NCBI GenBank assembly: GCA_963820315.1
Contig: CAWFZK010000046.1
Coordinates: 116,921 to 180,920 of the forward strand
Direction of reading: 5' to 3'
Length of the DNA: 64,000 bases
DNA from: JACVRW01 sp963820315
GTDB taxonomy: Bacteria; Actinomycetota; Thermoleophilia; Solirubrobacterales; Thermoleophilaceae
The notes beneath the pieces are model-generated. The model was given only the letters and a program-made list of their open reading frames with translations, made no database searches and was not told the DNA's origin. Positions 57,731 through 64,000 of the stretch are shown piece after piece (the first letter of the stretch is position 1; every line of letters begins with the position of its first letter). The position numbers were made by a program, and so were the translations under genes.

Positions 57731-58998
57731 GCGCGCCCGCCGCCCGCTCGCTCGACGACGAGCTCGCGCTCGTCTTCGCCTCCGACCCGGCGACGATGGC
57801 CGACCCGCATCCGCTCTGGCGCCGCCTGCGCGAGCGCCACCGCGCCTACCGCCACGAGCACACCGTGCTGCTCACGCGCTACGCCGACATCAGGGAGCTC
57901 CACCGGGACGGCGTCCACGGCAGCCGCCGCGGCTTCTTCGAGGGCACACGCGCCGACGCGATCCGCAGCTCGCTGCCGCCGGACGCGCAGGAGGCGTTCG
58001 ACCGTGTGGCGGCCTTCCAAGGCCTCCAGGTCAGCCGCACCGAGGGCGAGGATCACGAGCGCCTGCGGCGCATCGCGCACCGCGCCTTCACGCCGCGCCG
58101 GATCGCCGACATGCGGGCGATGATCCAGCGCCACTGCGACACCCTGCTCGATCCGCTTGCCGGCTCGGAGGACTGCGACCTGATGCCGTTCGCCTACCGC
58201 TTCCCGCTGATGGTGATCTCGGACATCCTCAGCGTCCCCGACGAGGAGGGCAGGGACGAGATCCGCAGCTGGGGCAACCGCATCGCGCGCCACTTCGGCT
58301 CGTCCGACCCGGCGCTCGTGATCGACGCCCATCACGCGATCGAGGAGTTCCGGGCGTACGTCGGCGGCGTCATCGCGCGCCAGCGCGCGGACTCCGAGGC
58401 CGGCTCGGAGCTGGTCGCGGCGCTGCTCGGAGCGGAGGGCGAGGAGCAGCTGAGCGAGGACGAGCTGGCCGCGATGTTCGTCGTGCTGCTGTTCGCCGGC
58501 CACGAGACCACGACCAACCTGATCAGCATCGGGCTCGTCGAGCTGCTCCGCGAGCGCGACCAGTGGGAGCTGCTGTGCCGCGACCCGAGCCTCGCCCCGT
58601 CCGCGGTCGAGGAGCTGCTGCGCTGGGTCACGCCGGTGCAGTGGGAGCAGCGGCTGGTGGTCGAGGACGTCGAGCTCGGCGGCACGCTGCTCGAGCGCGG
58701 GCAGACCGTCTTCACGATGCTCGCGGGCGCCAACCGCGATCCCGAGGTGTTCGAGCACGCGGACGAGCTCGACATCACGCGCGACGACGCCCGCAAGCAC
58801 CTGAGCTTCGGTCACGGCCCGCACTTCTGCCTGGGGGCATCACTCGCCCGGCTCGAGGGTGAGATCGCCTTCACGGAGCTGTCCCGGCGCTTCCCGGACA
58901 TCGAGCTCGCGGTCGACCCGAGCGAGCTCGTCTTCCAGGGTGCCGCGATGATGCGCCAGCTGCGCGCGCTGCCCGTGCGACTGAGGGCGGCCGCATGA
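57727..58998 (+). CDS. Cytochrome P450
   Basis: A 423-residue bacterial P450. The heme loop is FGHGPHFCLGASLARLE with the axial Cys near residue 368. The I helix is LLFAGHETTTNLISIG with the Glu-Thr pair, and the ExxR is in EELLRWVTP. The GTG at 57727 overlaps the SDR stop (GTGA). Placed in the same operon as MaoC and SDR enzymes, it probably hydroxylates the acid substrate before chain or ring degradation. Electron partners are not encoded nearby. Confidence 0.93.
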   Translation: MSAPAARSLDDELALVFASDPATMADPHPLWRRLRERHRAYRHEHTVLLTRYADIRELHRDGVHGSRRGFFEGTRADAIRSSLPPDAQEAFDRVAAFQGLQVSRTEGEDHERLRRIAHRAFTPRRIADMRAMIQRHCDTLLDPLAGSEDCDLMPFAYRFPLMVISDILSVPDEEGRDEIRSWGNRIARHFGSSDPALVIDAHHAIEEFRAYVGGVIARQRADSEAGSELVAALLGAEGEEQLSEDELAAMFVVLLFAGHETTTNLISIGLVELLRERDQWELLCRDPSLAPSAVEELLRWVTPVQWEQRLVVEDVELGGTLLERGQTVFTMLAGANRDPEVFEHADELDITRDDARKHLSFGHGPHFCLGASLARLEGEIAFTELSRRFPDIELAVDPSELVFQGAAMMRQLRALPVRLRAAA

Positions 58999-59807
58999 TC
59001 CCGCTCGCCGAGCTGGTCAGGCTCGACGGCCGCGCCGCGGTGATCACGGGCGGAGCGCGCGGGCTCGGCTTCGCGATCGCGCAGCGCTTCGCCGAGGCGG
59101 GCGCGAGCCTGCTGCTCGCGGACCTCGACGAGGCCTCGGCGCAGGAGGCGGCCGGCCGGCTCGCGGCGGAGCACGGTGCGACGGCGCTCGGCATGGGCGC
59201 CGACGTGCGCGACTCGGCGCAGATCGAGGCGATCGCGGACCGCGCCGTGGCCGAGCTCGGCGCGATCGACATCTGGGTCAACAACGCCGGCGTCTTCCCG
59301 CGCAGCCCGGGCGTCACGATGACCGACGCGGAGTGGGACTTCGTGCTCGACCTCAACCTGCGCGCGACCTTCTTCGGCTGCCGCGCGGCGGGCAGGCGCA
59401 TGGTCGAGCGGGGGGCCGGCGGGGTGATCCTGAACATGGCGTCCACCGCCGGGCATCGCGGCTACGGCCCCGGGCTCGCCCACTACGTCAGCTCGAAGCA
59501 CGGCGTGCGCGGCCTCACGAAGAGCTTCGCGGTCGAGCTCGGGCCGCACCGGGTGCGGGTGCTGTCTCTCTCGCCCAGCTCCTTCCCCACCGAGGGGCTC
59601 GCCGAGGCACGCGCCGAGGTCGGCGCGGAGGTGACGCCCAACGAGGCCCCGGACTTCCATCCGCTGGCGGGGCGGCGCGAGCCCGACCAGCTCGCGCGCG
59701 TGGCGCTCTTCTGCGCGAGCGACCTCGCCGAGGTGTGCACCGGCAGCGACATCGCGGTGGACGCCGGCGTGCTGGCGGCCGGGCTCCAGGACCGGCGCTA
59801 CGACTGA
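58995..59807 (+). CDS. Short-chain dehydrogenase/reductase
   Basis: A 270-residue SDR with AVITGGARGLGFAIAQRFAE, LLADLDEA (NAD-type Asp), VNNAGVFPR, the Ser in LNMASTAGH and the Tyr-Lys of YVSSKHG. It ends SDIAVDAGVLAAG. The second SDR of the operon, it probably oxidises the alcohol made by the P450 or a later hydroxy intermediate. Its ATG overlaps the P450 stop. Confidence 0.9.
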   Translation: MIPLAELVRLDGRAAVITGGARGLGFAIAQRFAEAGASLLLADLDEASAQEAAGRLAAEHGATALGMGADVRDSAQIEAIADRAVAELGAIDIWVNNAGVFPRSPGVTMTDAEWDFVLDLNLRATFFGCRAAGRRMVERGAGGVILNMASTAGHRGYGPGLAHYVSSKHGVRGLTKSFAVELGPHRVRVLSLSPSSFPTEGLAEARAEVGAEVTPNEAPDFHPLAGRREPDQLARVALFCASDLAEVCTGSDIAVDAGVLAAGLQDRRYD

Positions 59808-59809
59808 CG

Positions 59810-60355
59810 ATGGGCGCCGAGGGCTTCGACCGCCTCTGGGCCGTCCACGAGATCCGGCAGCTCGCCTACCGCTACGCCTTCGCTCAGGACTCGCGCGACA
59901 TGGAGCTGCTGCTCTCGCTCTGGGCCGAGACCGACGAGCCGGCCGAGCCGCCCGTGATCGACATCCACGCGGTCCGGAACAACGCCACGCGCTGGTTCAG
60001 CAAGGGCGCGACGATCCACTTCGTCGGCAACCACATCGTCGACCTGGCGGGCGCGGACGAGGCGAGCGGCTCGGTCTACTGCTGGGCCGCGCTCGACTTC
60101 GGCGAGGAGTTCGTCGACCAGCTGATCCTCTACCAGGACCGCTACGTCCGCCGCGACGGGCGCTGGCTCTTCCTCGATCGCCGCCACCTGCTCTGGTACG
60201 GCGCCGAGCGCGAGCGCAACCCGATGCTGCAGGATCCGGCCGGCTGGCCGCAGGGCTACACCGGGCGCGGGCCGCTGCCCGACGAGCTGCCGAGCTACCG
60301 CGCCTGGCGCGAGCGGGAGCGCCGCCTCGCGGGCGACGATGAGGCCACAAATTGA
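59810..60355 (+). CDS. SnoaL-like (NTF2-fold) protein
   Basis: A 181-residue protein of the SnoaL_4 type. It begins VHEIRQLAYRYAFAQDSRDM and continues LLLSLWAETDE, the usual helix pair of this fold. HFVGNHIVDLAGADEASGSV and DRYVRRDGRWLFLDRRHLLW complete the cone-shaped sheet. Members are dehydratases, isomerases or small ligand binders, commonly found with SDRs and P450s in steroid or terpenoid degradation. It is the last gene of the operon, starting two bases after the SDR stop. Confidence 0.82.
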   Translation: MGAEGFDRLWAVHEIRQLAYRYAFAQDSRDMELLLSLWAETDEPAEPPVIDIHAVRNNATRWFSKGATIHFVGNHIVDLAGADEASGSVYCWAALDFGEEFVDQLILYQDRYVRRDGRWLFLDRRHLLWYGAERERNPMLQDPAGWPQGYTGRGPLPDELPSYRAWRERERRLAGDDEATN

Positions 60356-60358
60356 CCA

Positions 60359-60368
60359 AACGATCGTT
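60359..60368. promoter_or_regulatory. Palindrome AACGATCGTT before the acyl-CoA synthetase gene
   Basis: A perfect 10-base palindrome lies four bases after the SnoaL stop and 24 bases before the synthetase GTG, next to TTGACC at 60353, a possible -35 box. The size and symmetry are TetR-like. The octamer ACCAAACG overlapping it (60355-60362) occurs on the other strand just upstream of the MaoC gene, so one regulator might control both units. No TetR gene lies in this part of the window. Confidence 0.4.
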
Positions 60369-60392
60369 CGTCTGATGGGCTAGGCTGGTCGC

Positions 60393-62504
60393 GTGAGCGC
60401 CGAGGCTCCCAGCAAGGTGGCCGGCCTCGACCGGGTTCTGCGGCCGAGGTCCGTGGCCGTGCTCGGCGCCTCCTCGCGCCCGGGCGCCCTCTCGAGCCGC
60501 TTCATCTCCGGCCTCCAGCGCCACGGCTTCGGCGGGCGGATCGTGCCGGTCAACCCCGCACGTGACGTGATCGACGGCCTCCCCTGCGCGCCGAGCATCG
60601 AGGCGGCGTCGGCGGACGAGCCGATCGACCTCGCGGTCGTCTCGCTGCCGCAGAGCAAGGTCCTGACGGGCATCGAGGAATGCGCCGCAGCCGGCGTCGG
60701 CGGGGCGGTCATCTTCTCGTCGGGCTTCTCCGAGGTCGGCGAGGAGGGCGCCGCCGAGGAGCGCCGCATCACCGAGGTGGCGCAGCGCACGGGCCTGCGC
60801 GTCGTCGGCCCCAACAGCCCGGGGCTCATAAACCGCGCGGACTCGACCTGCGTGATCGCATCGGGGGTCGGCTTCAGGCCGTCCTTCGCGAGCGGCGGCA
60901 TCTCGCTGCTCGCCCAGTCGGGTGGCGTGGCGGGCCTGCTCGTCGAGCGCTCGCAGGACGCCGGCGCGGGCCTCAGCGTGGCCGTCTGCACGGGCAACGA
61001 GGCCGACCTGAAGGTGGGCGAGCTGCTCTGGTGGCTCGCCGAGCACGAGCCGACGAAGGTGGTCGGCATCTTCCTCGAGGGCATCCGCGACCCGGACACG
61101 TTCGCGGGCGGGCTCGACGCGCTCCGGGCGGCCGGCAAGCCGGTCGTGGTGCTGAAGGCAGGCGCCACCGCCGCCGCGGCGCGCGCGAGCGCCGCGCACA
61201 CCGGAGCGCTCGCGACGGCCGACGACGTCGTCGACGCCTACCTCGCCCGCCACGGCGCCGTCCGCGTCTACAGCTTCGACGACCTGATCGACACCTGCGT
61301 CGCGCTGGAGCGGCTCGGCCCGGCCTCGACGCGCGGCGTCGGGATCCTCACGACGTCCGGGGGCGCGGGCGTGATCGCCACCGAGGCCGCCGAGCGGGCG
61401 GGCCTCGAGCTTCCCGACCTGCAGCCGGACACGCGCGCGCGGCTCGCCGCCGTCGTGCCGGACTTCGCCGCGCTCTCCAACCCCGTCGATATGAGCGGGA
61501 TGTTCTCCGAGAAGCCGGAGATCTTCCACGAGTCGCTGCGTGCGTTCACCGAGGCCGACGAGTTCGGCACCGCCGTGCTCGTCCTGACCGTGCACAGGCC
61601 GGAGGACTCCGAGCGGCTCGCCGATCTCGTGCTGGGCGCCGACGCCGCCAACCTCGCGGTGCTCTGGACCGCCGGCGAGATGAGCCTGGCGTCGCGCCGG
61701 CGCCTCAGCGAGGCCGGCCTCGCCGTGTTCGAGGACGCCGCGCGCTGCATGCGCGCGCTCGCCGCGCGCGCCACGGTGGGCTCAGCGCCGCCCGAGGAGA
61801 CCGAGCCGGCGCCGCTCGGGCTGGAGCTGCCGGCCGACGAGGCCTCGACCGAGGCCGAGGCGCTCGCCCTGCTCGCCGCCGCGGGCGTGCCGACCGCCCC
61901 CACCGTGCTCTGCCGCAGCGCCGAGGAGGCGCGCGACGCCGCCGGCCGGCTCGGCGACGGTCCGCTCGTCGTGAAGGCATCGGCGCGCGACCTGCTGCAC
62001 AAGAGCGACGCCGGCGCCGTGGTGGTGGGCGTCTCGGGCGCCGACGCCGTGGCGGAGGCGCACGAGCGCGTCGTCGAGGCGGCGCGCGCCGCGGGCGCCC
62101 ACCCGGAGGGCTCGGTCGTTCAGGCGATGGCGCCCGAGGGCATCGAGCTGATCGTCGGCGCACGCCGCGACGAGCTGCTCGGACCGGTGATCGTGGTGGG
62201 CGCGGGCGGCCTGCTCGCCGAGCTGCTGCCCGAGGTGTCGCGGCGCATGCTGCCGCTGCGCGCCGGCGAGGCGCGCGCGATGCTCGACGAGCTGCCCGTG
62301 ACCCCGCTGCTCGAGGGCTATCGCGGCGCGCCCGCGGCCGATCTCGAGGCCGCGGTCACGGCGATCGAGGGCGTCGCGGCCGTGGCGCTGGCCGCGGGCG
62401 ACCGGCTCGACGCGATCGAGGTCAACCCCCTGCTCGTGCATCCTCGCGGCGAGGGCGCGACGGCCGTCGACGCGCTGCTGCTTCAGGCCGACATCGGCCA
62501 GTAG
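60393..62504 (+). CDS. NDP-forming acyl-CoA synthetase (fused alpha and beta subunits)
   Basis: A 703-residue enzyme of the acetate:CoA ligase (ADP-forming) type. The alpha part (about 1-460) has a CoA-binding domain (SVAVLGASSRPGALS) and succinyl-CoA-ligase-like domains. The phospho-His is expected at His269 in SAAHTGALA. The beta part (about 475-700) is an ATP-grasp domain with LVVKASARDLLHKSDAGAVV and AIEVNPLLVHP. It interconverts acyl-CoA with ADP and phosphate to the acid, CoA and ATP. It would activate the substrate of the operon upstream, or save ATP at the end. The GTG at 60393 follows a palindrome. Its last 22 bases overlap the convergent gene. Confidence 0.92.
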   Translation: MSAEAPSKVAGLDRVLRPRSVAVLGASSRPGALSSRFISGLQRHGFGGRIVPVNPARDVIDGLPCAPSIEAASADEPIDLAVVSLPQSKVLTGIEECAAAGVGGAVIFSSGFSEVGEEGAAEERRITEVAQRTGLRVVGPNSPGLINRADSTCVIASGVGFRPSFASGGISLLAQSGGVAGLLVERSQDAGAGLSVAVCTGNEADLKVGELLWWLAEHEPTKVVGIFLEGIRDPDTFAGGLDALRAAGKPVVVLKAGATAAAARASAAHTGALATADDVVDAYLARHGAVRVYSFDDLIDTCVALERLGPASTRGVGILTTSGGAGVIATEAAERAGLELPDLQPDTRARLAAVVPDFAALSNPVDMSGMFSEKPEIFHESLRAFTEADEFGTAVLVLTVHRPEDSERLADLVLGADAANLAVLWTAGEMSLASRRRLSEAGLAVFEDAARCMRALAARATVGSAPPEETEPAPLGLELPADEASTEAEALALLAAAGVPTAPTVLCRSAEEARDAAGRLGDGPLVVKASARDLLHKSDAGAVVVGVSGADAVAEAHERVVEAARAAGAHPEGSVVQAMAPEGIELIVGARRDELLGPVIVVGAGGLLAELLPEVSRRMLPLRAGEARAMLDELPVTPLLEGYRGAPAADLEAAVTAIEGVAAVALAAGDRLDAIEVNPLLVHPRGEGATAVDALLLQADIGQ

Positions 62505-63628
62505 AAGTCGCCCTGCGGCCCCGCCATGTGGCCCCAGATCGGCGGCAGCTCGACCTCGAGCATGTCGTCGACCATGCGGTCGGCCGTGCCCTGGCAGGCG
62601 TCCATCAGCCGCTGCGCCGCGTCCTCCCCGAGCCCGGCCGCGTCGAGGAACGGCTTGAGGTGGTTGGCGAACATCGGCGCGCCGTACTCGATCTTGTAGC
62701 GGTCGTCCCACTCGACGGCCTTGAGGAACAGCTCCTCCTGCGCGTCGGCCGCGGCCGCCTGCACGCCGGTCACATCGTCGATCGAGAGCTCGCGCAGCGA
62801 GCCGCTCTCGTTCGTGAGCACGACGATCCGGTCGAGCCGGTCGTCGATCTCGTGCGGGTGAACCGTCATCGAGCCGAACATGTCGCAGCTGACCTCGACG
62901 TCGTGCGCCACCTGGATGACCACCACGTTGGGCAGCGGCACGCGGGTGCGCGTCTCGGCCCACGGCATGTAGTCGTTGCGCAGGTCGTTGAACTCCTTGC
63001 ACATGAGGACGGAGCCGCCGCCCAGGTCGTACGGACCGTGGCCGAAGATGCCGTCGCGCTGCTCGCCGTGCAGGACGAAGTTGAAGAGCTCGAGTGTGGC
63101 CGCCATCCGCCGGATCGCCGTCCGGTCCTCCTCGGAGGCGGGGCGCGCGCGCTCGTTCAGGTCGGCGAGCAGCGCGTCGTCGAGGATCGGCAGGCTGCCG
63201 CCGGCCTGGCGCGGCAGCAGGGCGTCGTCGGAGCGGTAGGCGCTCATCAGGCGCGCCCAGAAGTCCATGATGAAGGCGAGGTCCTCGGGCCGCTCCTCGG
63301 GGAACGGGTCCCCCTGCGAGAGGCCGAGCTCGAGCATCCGCATCTGGCGCGCGCCCAGGTAGCTGCACACGAAGATGAACGGCTGCAGCGCGTACGGGCG
63401 CGAGCCGACCGTGCGCATGCCGGCGCCGATCTCCTCCGCCGTCGCGTGCTCGGAGGCCTCGCGCAGGAACGCCGGCGCGTGCTCGTAGAGGCACTGCCAG
63501 CCGAGCGGCGAGCGGCGCGGCAGGTCGAAGAGGACCGAGCGCATGGCCTCGCGCTTCTCGACGCGCATGTCCGCGTACTGGTGCTCGCCGAAGAGCTTGA
63601 TCAGCTCGTTCGTGCGCTCGACGTCCAC
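62483..63628 (-). CDS. Conserved-looking protein of unknown function, 381 residues
   Basis: I do not recognise this protein. It is soluble, acidic and rich in Met, Asp and Arg, with no signal peptide or membrane helix. Noticeable segments are SYLGARQMRMLELGLSQGDP, HGEQRDGIFGHGPYDLGGGS, the His/Asp-rich QVAHDVEVSCDMFGSMTVHP and YWPMSA at the very end. Several His, Asp and Cys in the latter region could bind metal. The ATG at 63628 is two bases after the stop of the luciferase-like gene, so the two form an operon and probably act in one pathway. It overlaps the acyl-CoA synthetase end by 22 bases. Confidence 0.7.
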   Translation of the reverse strand: MDVERTNELIKLFGEHQYADMRVEKREAMRSVLFDLPRRSPLGWQCLYEHAPAFLREASEHATAEEIGAGMRTVGSRPYALQPFIFVCSYLGARQMRMLELGLSQGDPFPEERPEDLAFIMDFWARLMSAYRSDDALLPRQAGGSLPILDDALLADLNERARPASEEDRTAIRRMAATLELFNFVLHGEQRDGIFGHGPYDLGGGSVLMCKEFNDLRNDYMPWAETRTRVPLPNVVVIQVAHDVEVSCDMFGSMTVHPHEIDDRLDRIVVLTNESGSLRELSIDDVTGVQAAAADAQEELFLKAVEWDDRYKIEYGAPMFANHLKPFLDAAGLGEDAAQRLMDACQGTADRMVDDMLEVELPPIWGHMAGPQGDFYWPMSA

Positions 63629-63630
63629 GC

Positions 63631-64000
63631 TCAGGCCACCGCCTCGAAGGGCTCGATCGCCTCCAGGTACATCTCGCGCAGCCAGGGCACGACGTCGTCC
63701 GCGATCGGGATCGCCACGAACTTGGTCGCGCCGGCGGCGCGAAAGCGGTGAAGCAGCGCGCGCAGCTCGTCGGTCCCGTACGTGATGTGGTCCTCGCGCG
63801 CGAGCTCCGCCCGGCGCCCGAGTAGCCGGCGCGCGGCGGGCGGCAGCTGGTCCTCGCTCGGTGCGGCGAAGATGGTGGTGCCGTAGTGGTCCTCGTCGAT
63901 CGAGCGGCCCGCCTCGGCGGCGCTCGCGCGGATCACGTCGGTCATGCCGCGGAACTCGTCCGGCCCCACGAACGAGGCGAGCCAGCCCTCGGCGATCCGC
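63631..64000 (-). CDS. LLM-class F420-type oxidoreductase, C-terminal part
   Basis: Only the last 122 residues are in the window; the gene continues past the right edge. The visible sequence begins RIAEGWLASFVGPDEFRGM and has LREMYLEAIEPFEAVA at the end, with AGATKFVAIPIADD as the last barrel strand. These are C-terminal features of F420-dependent luciferase-like oxidoreductases. The fragment would be cofactor-binding barrel strands 6-8. It is upstream of, and two bases from, the unknown 381-residue protein gene. Confidence 0.75.
   Translation of the reverse strand, partial: RIAEGWLASFVGPDEFRGMTDVIRASAAEAGRSIDEDHYGTTIFAAPSEDQLPPAARRLLGRRAELAREDHITYGTDELRALLHRFRAAGATKFVAIPIADDVVPWLREMYLEAIEPFEAVA

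Noticed and set aside
1..64000. CRISPR arrays, insertion sequences, prophage or integrase genes
   Set aside because: I saw no regularly spaced repeats, transposase or integrase motifs, and no att-like duplication at the tRNA-Ser gene.

Overview
The window is one continuous stretch of very GC-rich, densely coded chromosome. Genes lie close together on both strands and many neighbours overlap by 1-4 bases (ATGA or GTGA junctions). GTG and TTG starts are common. Four luciferase-like oxidoreductases of the F420/FMN type, two cytochromes P450, an EndoMS/NucS nuclease, mono- and DHA2-type MFS pumps and TetR/MarR/PadR/Crp regulators point to an actinobacterium. A soil lineage such as Thermoleophilia/Solirubrobacterales is my best guess; this rests on gene content, not on a marker phylogeny. 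There is no CRISPR array, no insertion sequence, no integrase and no rRNA. One tRNA-Ser lies near the left end. No gap without a gene exceeds 300 bases.

Layout. 1-10 kb: a partial gene, tRNA-Ser(CGA), secreted proteins (a small one, an L,D-transpeptidase, a DUF11 surface protein), a PAS-GGDEF-EAL c-di-GMP enzyme, TadA, a secreted subtilase, a flavin monooxygenase and a universal stress protein. 10-18 kb: a NarL-type response regulator, AI-2E-type permease, CsbD-like protein, PlsC acyltransferase, TetR, NucS, an alpha/beta hydrolase, a luciferase-like oxidoreductase, P450 and MsrA. 18-27 kb: NUDIX, a GGDEF + HD-GYP protein, YceH, a secreted glycerophosphodiesterase, MFS, SRPBCC, cupin, an isocitrate-lyase-like enzyme, and a MarR/DHA2-pump pair with a clear operator. 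27-33 kb: an AlkZ-like glycosylase, a luciferase-like oxidoreductase, a striking MFS + GT2 + PAP2 three-part fusion, a diacylglycerol-kinase-like enzyme and a divergent free-standing PAP2 phosphatase. 33-39 kb: a tight operon of F420-type oxidoreductase, dihydropyrimidinase, carbamoylase, PaaK-like CoA ligase and crotonase, which reads as a catabolic pathway for a cyclic ureide or imide. 39-47 kb: transaldolase, a methyltransferase/PadR divergent pair with tandem operators, an RTX-like secreted protein, small membrane proteins, and a CHASE2 adenylate cyclase next to a Crp/Fnr regulator. 47-54 kb: a disulfide reductase, SDRs, an ECF sigma factor with SnoaL and GNAT partners, and an orphan sugar-binding lipoprotein. 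54-64 kb: a membrane-anchored DsbA-like protein with a metallo-hydrolase, then a MaoC-SDR-P450-SDR-SnoaL operon, an NDP-forming acyl-CoA synthetase, an unrecognised 381-residue protein and a partial luciferase-like oxidoreductase.

Data quality matters here. At least nine places (and probably ten) show a clean one-base frame break inside an otherwise intact gene: near 1940, 15778, 17414, 24749, 28106, 35664 (probable), 37370, 37875, 49201 and 54692. Several fall in short homopolymers. This looks like residual indel error of an assembly rather than widespread gene decay, so the affected genes are annotated here at full length with the break noted.

The most unusual items are the MFS-GT2-PAP2 fusion in its lipid-kinase context, the F420/hydantoinase/CoA-ligase operon, the CHASE2 cyclase/Crp pair, and the repeated use of a shared CTAG as both stop codons at four convergent gene ends.
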